NCBI GenBank assembly: GCA_049315745.1
Contig: JBMOJO010000052.1
Span: 1 to 18,963 of the forward strand
Origin: JADJPL01 sp049315745
Lineage (GTDB): Bacteria > Bacteroidota > Bacteroidia > Chitinophagales > Saprospiraceae
Direction: 5' to 3'
DNA: 18,963 nt
The position numbers and the translations under genes are program-made. This document shows positions 1-7,352 of the stretch, piece after piece; position 1 is the first letter of the stretch; the number at the start of each line of letters is the position of its first letter. Below the pieces are notes generated by a model that was not told the DNA's origin, searched no databases, and saw only the letters and a list, made by a program, of their open reading frames with translations.

Positions 1-91
1 CCGCGATTTCGCTTCGCGAAATCGCGAAAATGACGCGTCTCTCAAAACATAATTCGGCGCGAAGCGCCGCGAAAAACCTTTTTACACAACC
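1..91. repeat. Palindromic repeat element, right half (copy 1)
   Basis: This is the right half of a large palindromic element whose left half lies outside the window. Bases 2-26 form a perfect hairpin: 11-bp arms CGCGATTTCGC and GCGAAATCGCG around loop TTC. Bases 27-37 continue the right arm. Bases 38-91 are one inverted copy of a 54-bp unit that starts GGTTGTGT on the other strand and contains the hairpin GGCGCGAAGCGCC. That unit differs from the one at 18873-18926 at about two bases. The element ends 11 bp past the pdxJ stop, so it may serve as the pdxJ transcript end; that role is inferred. Confidence 0.85.
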
Positions 92-102
92 CCTTCCCCC
101 CT

Positions 103-816
103 TTAACGCAGTTGGCGAAGATACATTTGAACCGTATTCTTCAGCCCGTAATACAGCGCATCACAAATGAGGGCATGGCCTATAGATACTTCCAATAGTC
201 CAGGTACTTCAGCAGCATAAAAGCGGAGGTTGTCCAGGTTGAGGTCGTGGCCGGCATTAACCCCGAGCCCCATTTCGTTGGCAAGGCGGGCACAGCGGCT
301 GTGGGGCTCCACTGCCTGGACAGGGTCCACAGCAAATTGGGCGGCATATTTCCCTGTATAAAACTCGATACGATCTGCCCCGACCGCTTTGGCGCCTTCC
401 ACAAAGCGTTCAACGGGATCCACAAAGAGGGAGACCCGGATATGCTTTTCGTGCAGGCGGGCGGTAATCTCTTTCAGAAAACCTGCATGCGCCACTGTAT
501 CCCAGCCCTGGTCGGAAGTGAGCGCCTCCGGGCTATCGGGTACGAGCGTACACTGGGCAGGTGGGTTGTCGAGTACGAGGCGCATAAACTCCTCTGCGGG
601 GTTCCCTTCGATATTGAATTCCGTCGTCACCGTTTCCCGCAAAAGCGGGATATCGTCGTAGCGGATATGCCGCTGGTCGGGGCGGGGATGGACGGTGATT
701 CCCTCGGCGCCAAAAGCCTCGCAATCGCGTGCGATCTTGAGGAGGTCGGGCAGGCAGCCCCCCCTCGAATTCCGGATCAGGGCGACTTTGTTGATATTTA
801 CGCTCAAACGTGTCAT
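103..816 (-). CDS. pdxJ: Pyridoxine 5'-phosphate synthase PdxJ
   Basis: PdxJ condenses 1-deoxy-D-xylulose 5-phosphate with 3-amino-2-oxopropyl phosphate to give pyridoxine 5'-phosphate, the last ring-forming step of DXP-dependent vitamin B6 synthesis, in the cytoplasm. The 237-residue length is normal for the family. Residues placed as in the E. coli enzyme are N7, R18, H43, H50, E70, T100 and the G213-H214 phosphate-site pair; AGHDLNL at 188-194 is also typical. At positions 9-10 the usual Asp-His is Asn-Lys (NINK), a form I associate with Bacteroidota. The ATG at 816 is preferred over the in-frame TTG at 822 because it gives the standard MTxLSVNI start. The gene diverges from the CPBP protease gene, and a small hairpin (831-843) lies about 15 bp upstream of its start. 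A palindromic repeat follows its stop. Confidence 0.97.
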   Translation of the reverse strand: MTRLSVNINKVALIRNSRGGCLPDLLKIARDCEAFGAEGITVHPRPDQRHIRYDDIPLLRETVTTEFNIEGNPAEEFMRLVLDNPPAQCTLVPDSPEALTSDQGWDTVAHAGFLKEITARLHEKHIRVSLFVDPVERFVEGAKAVGADRIEFYTGKYAAQFAVDPVQAVEPHSRCARLANEMGLGVNAGHDLNLDNLRFYAAEVPGLLEVSIGHALICDALYYGLKNTVQMYLRQLR

Positions 817-919
817 AGGCAAAAAAACATCGGTTTTTAACCGGATAGATGATAAGTGTGTTTATTTTGTAGCCTTATTTGGCAAATGATCGCTGCAGAG
901 GCTATTCAAAAGATTGAAA

Positions 920-1846
920 ATGGGGTCAGGACTGCAAATGCCGGGCGGGCAAATTTCGGAAAAAGCACGTAATTCCCCTGCGCTGGCGCTGATATTTTTA
1001 CTTTGGGCGTGTTTATTGGGCATGTTGCTGGGCAATCTCCTGGTGCTTAGCCTCGCAAGCCTGATCGGGGCCGACATGGCGCTGCTGCAGGGCATGGAGG
1101 TGACAGGAATCGGCAGGAGTGAACGGGACCAGATGCGGGCGGCGATGCTGATTGCCCATTTATGTACTTTTGCACTCCCGGCGGTTTCCATCGCCCAATG
1201 GCTCAATGGTGCAGGCTGGAAAGACGGCCTGGCCTTGTCGCGCCCCCCGGCGTGGAAGGCCATTGCCGTCGGGATAATATTCATCGGCCTGAGTTTTCCG
1301 CTGTCCCAGTACCTGTACTGGTGGAACCTCCAGTTGCCGCTCCCGGAACAGCTGCTGGAGATGGAACGTTCGGCAAATGAAGTTGTAAAGGTATTCATTC
1401 AGATGGACGACATCGGCGAGCTCTTGTTCAATTTACTTACGATCGGCTTTGTTGCGGCAATTGGGGAAGAGTTGGTTTTCCGCGGCCTGGTACAACCCCG
1501 CTTGTCGAAGTTGCTCGGCAGCGAGATCGCGGGAATCTGGGTAGGTGCAGTCTTGTTCAGCGCAATCCATTTCCAGTTTGCGGGGTTTTTGCCCCGTATG
1601 GTCTTGGGCGCTACCCTGGGGTATTTATTTTTCTGGACCCGCAACCTCTGGGTACCTGTAACCGCGCACTTCTTCTTCAACGGGGTGCAGATCGTCGTCC
1701 AATACTTGTTTAAAGATCAGATGGAAGCGCTCGATCCCGAACGTATGCAGCAGCCCCACTGGGCCGTAGGGCTGCTTCCCCTGTTGGGAATGGTTTTTTT
1801 GGCAAAATATTTCAAAACACGCAGGACAAAAGACTATGGCATTTGA
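920..1846 (+). CDS. CPBP family intramembrane metalloprotease
   Basis: This multi-pass membrane protein of about 308 residues belongs to the CPBP (CAAX protease and bacteriocin-processing, Abi) family. Seen directly are the family motifs: EELVFR at about residues 183-188 (motif 1, EExxxR), FSAIH ending at H217 (motif 2, FxxxH), and HFFFN at 250-254 (motif 3). These supply the glutamates and histidines expected of the metal-bound active site. Several hydrophobic segments (roughly 23-50, 112-130, 168-180, 205-245) support an inner-membrane location. The substrate cannot be told; family members process prenylated proteins, peptides or bacteriocins, or act in immunity. The start is uncertain: TTG 914, ATG 920 and ATG 938 are all in frame, and ATG 920 was chosen. 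The 3' end overlaps cdsA by 11 bp, so the two are probably cotranscribed. Confidence 0.93.
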   Translation: MGSGLQMPGGQISEKARNSPALALIFLLWACLLGMLLGNLLVLSLASLIGADMALLQGMEVTGIGRSERDQMRAAMLIAHLCTFALPAVSIAQWLNGAGWKDGLALSRPPAWKAIAVGIIFIGLSFPLSQYLYWWNLQLPLPEQLLEMERSANEVVKVFIQMDDIGELLFNLLTIGFVAAIGEELVFRGLVQPRLSKLLGSEIAGIWVGAVLFSAIHFQFAGFLPRMVLGATLGYLFFWTRNLWVPVTAHFFFNGVQIVVQYLFKDQMEALDPERMQQPHWAVGLLPLLGMVFLAKYFKTRRTKDYGI

Positions 1847-2675
1847 TGCACTTCGGACCAGGTTCATCACCTCGGTTTTTTTTGTAGTTGTTATGCTGGG
1901 CGGTGTAGTTGGTGGGAAATATACTTTCTCTATATTATTCTCGTTGATTGCCTTACTGTGCCTTTGGGAATTCCTGCATGCAGGGCTAAAGGAAGAGGGG
2001 GATTCCAAGCACCTCATGCGCTGGACGGGCACGGTATTTGGGATACTGCCTTTCGCCACATTGCTTGCCGTCCGGCTCGGGTTGATTTCCACGGCTTATT
2101 TGCTGCCCGCGGCCGCTTTTTTCCCCCTGCTCCTTTTCATTGTCTTCCTGATCGCTTTGTTAGGGGAAGAAAATGCCCCGTTCCATGCTACGGGTCAGGT
2201 GTTCACAGCACTTATTTATATCGGCATTCCATTCGTTCTGCTCGGGCTCGTTGCATTTGACGCCAGCGGGGGCTACCGGACAGCCATCGTCCTTGGCCTT
2301 GTTTTACTGACGTGGACCAACGATACGTGGGCCTATATCATTGGGTCGAGATTTGGAAAAACCCCGCTTTTGCCCAGGATATCCCCGAAGAAGACCTGGG
2401 AAGGTACCCTTGGGGGCGGTATCGCTGCCCTGCTGATGGGAATGGCGATTGCGCAGTTTACCCCCACGATTGCTTTAGGCCACTGGCTGGCGCTAGGCTT
2501 GCTGGTTTTCGTTTTTGGCACCTTGGGCGACTTGGTCGAGTCCATGTTCAAGCGTAGCCGCCAGATCAAGGACAGTGGCCAACTGCTGCCGGGGCATGGT
2601 GGCCTCCTCGACCGGTTCGATGGGTTTATCTTCCATCTGCCTTTTACTGCGGCTTATGTGCTAATGGTACTCTGA
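1836..2675 (+). CDS. cdsA: Phosphatidate cytidylyltransferase CdsA
   Basis: CdsA converts phosphatidic acid and CTP into CDP-diacylglycerol and pyrophosphate, the branch point of phospholipid synthesis in the inner membrane. The 279-residue protein has the CDP-diglyceride synthetase signature at about residues 236-262, beginning SMFKR and ending HGGLLDRFD, with the conserved K-D and D-R-x-D polar residues. A second conserved stretch (161-190) includes TNDTWAYIIGSRFGK and SPKKTWEG. Hydrophobic segments fill most of the remainder, as expected for a protein with about eight membrane spans. The ATG lies inside the end of the upstream CPBP protease gene (11-bp overlap), implying translational coupling. 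Confidence 0.97.
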   Translation: MAFDALRTRFITSVFFVVVMLGGVVGGKYTFSILFSLIALLCLWEFLHAGLKEEGDSKHLMRWTGTVFGILPFATLLAVRLGLISTAYLLPAAAFFPLLLFIVFLIALLGEENAPFHATGQVFTALIYIGIPFVLLGLVAFDASGGYRTAIVLGLVLLTWTNDTWAYIIGSRFGKTPLLPRISPKKTWEGTLGGGIAALLMGMAIAQFTPTIALGHWLALGLLVFVFGTLGDLVESMFKRSRQIKDSGQLLPGHGGLLDRFDGFIFHLPFTAAYVLMVL

Positions 2676-2718
2676 CCCCCAATCTTTGTGTAATCGAATT
2701 TGTTGCGATGGATGATCG

Positions 2719-2747
2719 AGGTGGGATAGTGCATTGCAAGCCCACCT
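2719..2747. other. Small inverted repeat between cdsA and the fusion hydrolase
   Basis: AGGTGGG at 2719-2725 pairs with CCCACCT at 2741-2747 around a 15-nt loop that contains repeated TGCA. It lies 44 bp past the cdsA stop and about 32 bp before the next start. No T-tract follows, so it is not a standard terminator. It could be an mRNA hairpin or an operator, or it could be chance. Confidence 0.35.
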
Positions 2748-2779
2748 GCAGGAAATAAAATGCCCTAAAGCCTTTTGCC

Positions 2780-5293
2780 ATGAAAAAAACACACATCTTC
2801 CTGTTCCTGGCCTTTATGCTATTTAGACCGGCAGGCTCCACGGCACAAACGGTGCAACTTCTTGATTCTGCTTTGAACAGCCTGTACGAGCGGCAACTCT
2901 TTAACGGCACAGTGCTGTATGCAGAACGGGGAAAAGTACGGTATAAAAAAGCCTTCGGCGTGGCCAATAGCGCAAGCGGGGAGTTGCTCGAAACGCAGTC
3001 TGCCTTTAATCTGGCTTCTGTCGCCAAACAGTTTGTCGCCATGACCATCATGATCCTGCAGGAACAAGGTAAAATCCGGTATGACGACGCCGTGCGCAAA
3101 TACCTGCCGGAGTTTCCCTATGCCGCACCCACCATCCGCCATCTGCTCACCCACACCTCCGGGTTGCCGGAATACTTTGACCTGGCTACCCGGCATACCG
3201 GCACACTTGATACCCTTGACAATAAGGATATCCTGGAACTCCTCATCCAGCACAAGCCCGATCTGGATTTCACCCCGGGCGAACGCTGGCAATATTCCAA
3301 TACCGGTTACGTCCTGCTGCCCCTTATCGTCGAGCAGGTTTCCGGACAGCCCTTCGAGGTTTTTTTTCAGCAGCGCATCGCTGTTCCCCTGGAGCTGAAA
3401 AACACCCGGGTATATCACCTCAAACTCGAAGGACAGCCTGAAGGGCGCGTTTATGGGTTCCGCAGGTTTGAAGGAAACCCCATTGCCGCTGACCTGGGGC
3501 GCTTCGACGGGACGGACGGCGACGGCAACATTTATTCCTCCGTCGAAGACTTGCTCAGGTGGGACCAAGCGTTGCACAGCGAAAAACTTGTGCGGAAGGC
3601 CACCATGCAGGAAGCCCTGGCCCCTGTACGGCTCAACGACGGCAGCGCCTATCCCTATGGGTTTGGCTGGGCCATTGGAGATAGCGGTGCTACCTTCTCC
3701 CATACAGGCGGATGGGCGGGCTTCCGCAACCTCATTATCCGTTCGGCAGACAACTCCAGGACACTGATCCTCCTGGGCAGCGATGCCAATGCCCTGCACC
3801 TGACAATCGGGCGGGAATGGTTTTATGGCCGGCCGCTGCAGCTCCCCATTACCCATCTCATCCGGAACGTCCTGCTTGTTGATGGTACCGGTATGCCTGC
3901 CCGCGAGGCCTCCGTCAGGTTGATCAACGACCGTATCCTCGAGATCGGTAAGCTGCTGCCAAACCGTGGCGAGGAAGTCACGGAAGGGCGCGGCCTCGTC
4001 CTGGCCCCCGGATTTATTGATACCCACAGCCACCACGACTGGTCGCTGGACGACCAGCCGGAGGCGATTGCCGCGCTCAACCAGGGGATTACCACCATCA
4101 TCGCCGGGCAGGACGGTGGCGGGTCTGTGATGGACAGCCTGGATGCCAGGCTCGGCCGGCAACCCGTCGCCATAAATGTCGCTACCTATACCGGGCACAC
4201 CACCCTGCGCCGAATCGCAATGGGCGGCTTGGGCGGATTGTTCCGGCAGGCGACCCCAGTAGAAGTCGAAAAAATGAAAGGATTGCTCGCAGAGGAGCTC
4301 AAAAAGGGCTCCCTGGGGCTTGGAACGGGGCTGGAATACGAAAGTGCGTTCTATTCCAGTCGCGATGAGGTGCTGGAGCTGGCCAAAGTCGCCGCACAGT
4401 ATGGCGGGCGCTACATCAGCCACATCCGCAGCGAAGATACCGAACTCGAAGATGCCCTCGAGGAAATTATCCAGATTGGCAGGGAAGCAGACCTCCCTGT
4501 TCAGATCGCCCATATCAAAGTATCTATCAAAAGCAAATGGGGATACTCCAGGTGGGTAATCCAGGAGTTGCAGAAGGCCAGGGCAGAGGGTATTGATATC
4601 ACAGCAGATTGTTACCCCTACGATTTCTGGCAGTCCACCCTCAAAGTACTATTCCCGAAACGGGACTATACCAACCCTGCCAGTGCCGAGTATGCCGTGA
4701 CCAGCCTCGTGGATCCGGCGGGCACCTACCTCGTCCGCTTTGCCCCACAGCCCGAATACGCGGGCCGGTCGCTTACTGCTATCGCCGAACAACGCGGAGA
4801 GACGCCCGCAACGACCCTGCTTTGGTTGCTGGCAGCGGCAGATGCCTACGAAGCTGCCCATCCCGAAGCCAGTGTAGAAGGGGTGATGGGAAAAGCAATG
4901 AGCGAGGAGGATGTCATGAACTTCCTCGCATGGCCCCATACCAATATTTGCTCTGATGGCTCAACGGAAGGCCACCCCCGTGGCTATGGTGCCTTTACCC
5001 GCGTCCTCGGGCGTTACGTCCGCGAAAAGCAACTCTTCGCCCTCGAGACGGCCATCCATAAAATGACCGCCCTGAGTGCAGAACATACCGGAATTAAAAA
5101 TCGGGGCATCATCGCGCCCGGATTTTTTGCCGACCTTACCTTGTTCGACCCCGAAACGGTAAAGGACAATGCTTCCATCGGCAACAACAAAGCCCTTTCC
5201 TCGGGTATCGAAATGGTTTGGGTCAATGGAAAAGTCGTATATTCGGGCGGGAAACCTTCCGGGGCTTTTCCCGGTAAACTCCTGAAGCGGTAA
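2780..5293 (+). CDS. Exported fusion: serine beta-lactamase-like + N-acyl-D-amino-acid deacylase
   Basis: This 837-residue protein joins two enzymes. A Sec-type signal peptide (about residues 1-23, ending TAQ) comes first. Residues about 25-345 are a class C beta-lactamase/D,D-peptidase-like domain with S80-V-A-K83 (nucleophile motif SxxK), Y172-S-N174 (YxN) and H308-T-G310 (in place of KTG). Residues about 360-837 match the D-aminoacylase branch of amidohydrolases: H416-S-H418, H548, H578 and D726 correspond to metal and catalytic residues, and the closing sequence (GIIAPGFFADLTLFD) is typical of the family. The position usually held by a metal-binding Cys (GNCG) reads GQDG, with D445. I infer periplasmic or secreted action on D-amino-acid-containing peptides, with cleavage by one domain and N-deacylation by the other. 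The gene stands alone between cdsA and the symporter. The domain assignment is secure; the substrate is not. Confidence 0.93.
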   Translation: MKKTHIFLFLAFMLFRPAGSTAQTVQLLDSALNSLYERQLFNGTVLYAERGKVRYKKAFGVANSASGELLETQSAFNLASVAKQFVAMTIMILQEQGKIRYDDAVRKYLPEFPYAAPTIRHLLTHTSGLPEYFDLATRHTGTLDTLDNKDILELLIQHKPDLDFTPGERWQYSNTGYVLLPLIVEQVSGQPFEVFFQQRIAVPLELKNTRVYHLKLEGQPEGRVYGFRRFEGNPIAADLGRFDGTDGDGNIYSSVEDLLRWDQALHSEKLVRKATMQEALAPVRLNDGSAYPYGFGWAIGDSGATFSHTGGWAGFRNLIIRSADNSRTLILLGSDANALHLTIGREWFYGRPLQLPITHLIRNVLLVDGTGMPAREASVRLINDRILEIGKLLPNRGEEVTEGRGLVLAPGFIDTHSHHDWSLDDQPEAIAALNQGITTIIAGQDGGGSVMDSLDARLGRQPVAINVATYTGHTTLRRIAMGGLGGLFRQATPVEVEKMKGLLAEELKKGSLGLGTGLEYESAFYSSRDEVLELAKVAAQYGGRYISHIRSEDTELEDALEEIIQIGREADLPVQIAHIKVSIKSKWGYSRWVIQELQKARAEGIDITADCYPYDFWQSTLKVLFPKRDYTNPASAEYAVTSLVDPAGTYLVRFAPQPEYAGRSLTAIAEQRGETPATTLLWLLAAADAYEAAHPEASVEGVMGKAMSEEDVMNFLAWPHTNICSDGSTEGHPRGYGAFTRVLGRYVREKQLFALETAIHKMTALSAEHTGIKNRGIIAPGFFADLTLFDPETVKDNASIGNNKALSSGIEMVWVNGKVVYSGGKPSGAFPGKLLKR

Positions 5294-5306
5294 ACCCTTT
5301 TTTCAA

Positions 5307-5384
5307 CAGACTTGTTGTGATGCGTTATCGTAGTGGGAAAAACAGTCATTTTCAACCCATGAGCCTCCCATCACAACAAGTCTG
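5307..5384. repeat. Perfect 16-bp inverted repeat with long loop
   Basis: CAGACTTGTTGTGATG at 5307-5322 is exactly complementary to CATCACAACAAGTCTG at 5369-5384, separated by 46 bp. It begins 13 bp after the stop of the fusion hydrolase and lies about 75 bp before the symporter start. A 16/16 match is unlikely by chance. It could be the 3' end structure of the upstream transcript, a small RNA, or the remnant of a mobile element. It shares no clear sequence with the GGTTGTGT repeat family. Confidence 0.6.
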
Positions 5385-5403
5385 ATCAGCGCAGCGCCTT
5401 CGG

Positions 5404-5449
5404 TTAGGCATAGCCAGAGCGGCTGCTCCGCTATGATCACCCTGCCTAA
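5404..5449 (+). promoter_or_regulatory. Nested stem-loop in the symporter leader
   Basis: TTAGG (5404-5408) pairs with CCTAA (5445-5449), enclosing CATAGC (5409-5414) paired with GCTATG (5430-5435). Inside that, GAGC (5417-5420) pairs with GCTC (5425-5428). A competing pairing, TTAGGCA with TGCCTAA (5443-5449), is also perfect. The structure ends 11 bp before the symporter ATG, so it would cover the ribosome-binding region of that mRNA. A role in translation control is inferred; it matches no riboswitch class I recognise. Confidence 0.45.
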
Positions 5450-5460
5450 ACAACTAACCT

Positions 5461-7164
5461 ATGGATATTCAGACCTGGACGTTTCTCATTGTCGGCCTTT
5501 CTTTCGCCTTGTATATCGGCATTGCAATCTGGTCGCGCGCTTCTACCACAAAAGAATTCTATGTTGCCGGGGGCGGCGTATCCCCTGTCGTCAACGGTAT
5601 GGCAACTGCCGCCGACTGGATGTCGGCGGCCTCGTTTATCTCCATGGCGGGGATTATTTCATTTGCCGGGTACGATGGTTCGGTGTATCTGATGGGCTGG
5701 ACGGGGGGGTACGTCCTGCTGGCGCTTTTGCTCGCACCGTACCTGCGCAAGTTTGGGAAATTCACCGTGCCGGATTTCATCGGCGATCGGTATTATTCCA
5801 GGACGGCCCGTATCGTAGCGGTCATCTGTACCCTGTTTATATCGTTCACCTATGTTTCCGGGCAGATGCGGGGCGTGGGCATCGTATTTTCGAGGTTCCT
5901 GGAGGTGCCGATCAATACTGGGGTCATCCTGGGAATGGCGATTGTATTTTTTTATGCCGTACTCGGCGGGATGAAAGGGATTACCTATACCCAGGTTGCG
6001 CAGTATTGCGTCCTGATTTTTGCGTATATGGTACCTGCCATTTTTATCTCCTTTCAAATGACCGGTAATCCGGTGCCCCAGCTTGCCTTTGGCGATATGC
6101 TCGATAAGCTGGACGGCCTGAGCCAGGAGCTGGGCTTCGGCGGATATACCTCCGGGACCAAGCCAATGATTGATATTTTTTGTATCACTGCAGCGCTTAT
6201 GCTGGGCACGGCCGGGCTGCCGCACGTCATTGTACGATTTTTCACCGTGCCTAAGGTGCGGGATGCCCGGATTTCCGCGGGGTGGGCACTTCTGTTCATC
6301 GCCATCCTATACACTACCGCCCCTGCAGTAGGTGTTTTTGTCAGGACGAACCTGATTGAAAAAATCTCCGAAAAGCCCTATCGGGACGCCCCCAGGTGGC
6401 TGACCAAGTGGGAATCGGCCAATCTGATCGCGTTCAAGGATAAAAACGGCGACGGAAAAATCCAGTACTACAACGATTTGAGCCAAGACGCCGCCTTTCT
6501 CAACGAAGCAAAACAAAAGGGCTGGAAGGGTAACGAGCTGACGATTGACAAAGACATCATGGTACTGGCCAATCCTGAAATCGCCGGTTTGCCGGCCTGG
6601 GTCATTGCCCTCGTTGCTGCCGGTGGCCTGGCGGCTGCGTTGTCCACTGCCGCCGGGCTCCTCCTGGTCATTTCCGCTGCTATTTCGCACGATTTGCTCA
6701 AGAAGGCCTTTCGTCCGGATATTTCCGAAAAGGGGGAGCTGCGCGCGGCACGGATTGCAGCGGCGGCAGCCGTCCTCTGCTCCGGGATTATCGGCATTCA
6801 CCCGCCCGATTTTGTGGCCGCTATCGTAGCCTTTGCCTTTGGCCTTGCCGCTTCTTCTTTTTTCCCGGCTATCGTACTTGGTATTTTTGACAAACGGACG
6901 AACAAGGAAGGGGCCGTCGCCGGCATGATTACCGGCCTCCTGTTCACCTCTGCCTATATCGTCGGTTTTAAATTCCTGGGGTGGCCGGAATCGCGTTATC
7001 TGCTCAACATCTCCCCCGAAGGTATCGGAATGGTCGGCATGTTGGTCAATGTTGCCGTGACCTTGGTGGTTTCCCGGCTGACTCCCCCTCCCCCCGCCGG
7101 CATACAAAGCCTGATCGAAGATATCCGTATCCCAAGAGGGGCCGGAAAAGCGACGCACGGCTGA
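5461..7164 (+). CDS. Sodium:solute symporter, acetate-permease-like (VC_2705-type)
   Basis: This 567-residue inner-membrane transporter of the SSS family (LeuT fold, about 13 helices) most resembles the large acetate/monocarboxylate-type symporters of the VC_2705 subfamily. Typical family stretches are KEFYVAGGGV (31-40), ATAADWMSAASFISMAG (48-64), a GGMKGITYTQVAQY segment (169-182), and PHVIVRFFTV (254-263). A hydrophilic insertion at about 300-355 contains an EF-hand-like loop, D327-K-N-G-D331-G-K-I334, with Asn at position 12. Solute identity cannot be read from sequence; acetate or another small carboxylate is the likeliest guess. No acetyl-CoA synthetase or two-component partner is in the window. 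A structured leader precedes the ATG, and a long palindrome follows the stop. Confidence 0.94.
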   Translation: MDIQTWTFLIVGLSFALYIGIAIWSRASTTKEFYVAGGGVSPVVNGMATAADWMSAASFISMAGIISFAGYDGSVYLMGWTGGYVLLALLLAPYLRKFGKFTVPDFIGDRYYSRTARIVAVICTLFISFTYVSGQMRGVGIVFSRFLEVPINTGVILGMAIVFFYAVLGGMKGITYTQVAQYCVLIFAYMVPAIFISFQMTGNPVPQLAFGDMLDKLDGLSQELGFGGYTSGTKPMIDIFCITAALMLGTAGLPHVIVRFFTVPKVRDARISAGWALLFIAILYTTAPAVGVFVRTNLIEKISEKPYRDAPRWLTKWESANLIAFKDKNGDGKIQYYNDLSQDAAFLNEAKQKGWKGNELTIDKDIMVLANPEIAGLPAWVIALVAAGGLAAALSTAAGLLLVISAAISHDLLKKAFRPDISEKGELRAARIAAAAAVLCSGIIGIHPPDFVAAIVAFAFGLAASSFFPAIVLGIFDKRTNKEGAVAGMITGLLFTSAYIVGFKFLGWPESRYLLNISPEGIGMVGMLVNVAVTLVVSRLTPPPPAGIQSLIEDIRIPRGAGKATHG

Positions 7165-7182
7165 AAGAAGCTGCCGCACAAG

Positions 7183-7300
7183 GGGATTTTTGGCGTTTCG
7201 CGCCAAAGAATAATTTTGACCCGTGCTTGATGCGTTGATTTCGCAAAATCAACGCATCAAGCACGGGTCAAATATAAAATTCCGCTGTCGCAGGCGGCGG
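7183..7300. repeat. Divergent palindromic repeat element (copy 2)
   Basis: The layout matches the other repeat copies with a different core. A GC hairpin (TTTGGCG 7189-7195, CGCCAAA 7201-7207) is followed by an AT-rich linker. Next is a perfect 27-bp palindrome (7215-7241 with 7246-7272, loop CGCA), then an AT-rich linker TCAAATATAAAATT and a GC-rich hairpin remnant whose complement contains GCCGCCTGCG, like the unit at 9540-9593. It fills the gap between the converging symporter and DUF4097 genes, where it could terminate transcription from both sides. Confidence 0.75.
7215..7272. terminator. 27-bp perfect hairpin between convergent genes
   Basis: Left arm 7215-7241 begins TTTGACCCGTGC; right arm 7246-7272 ends GCACGGGTCAAA; the loop is four bases. 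It lies 50 bp past the symporter stop and 80 bp past the DUF4097 stop on the other strand. There is no long T-tract, so bidirectional termination or RNA end protection is inferred rather than shown. Confidence 0.5.
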
Positions 7301-7352
7301 CTTAGGGATGAGACAGGCTGCTCTACAAGAGAATCTGCTGCCGCTTCTCCCG

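Noticed and set aside
2819..4513. 564-codon open frame on the minus strand
   Set aside because: It lies wholly antisense to the fusion hydrolase, whose motifs are unmistakable. The translation is low-complexity Gly/Pro/Val-rich with no domain or signal peptide.
5401..5460. tRNA or known riboswitch in the symporter leader
   Set aside because: There is no acceptor/T-loop arrangement or GGTTCGA-type sequence, and no match to a riboswitch core I know; only generic stems are present.
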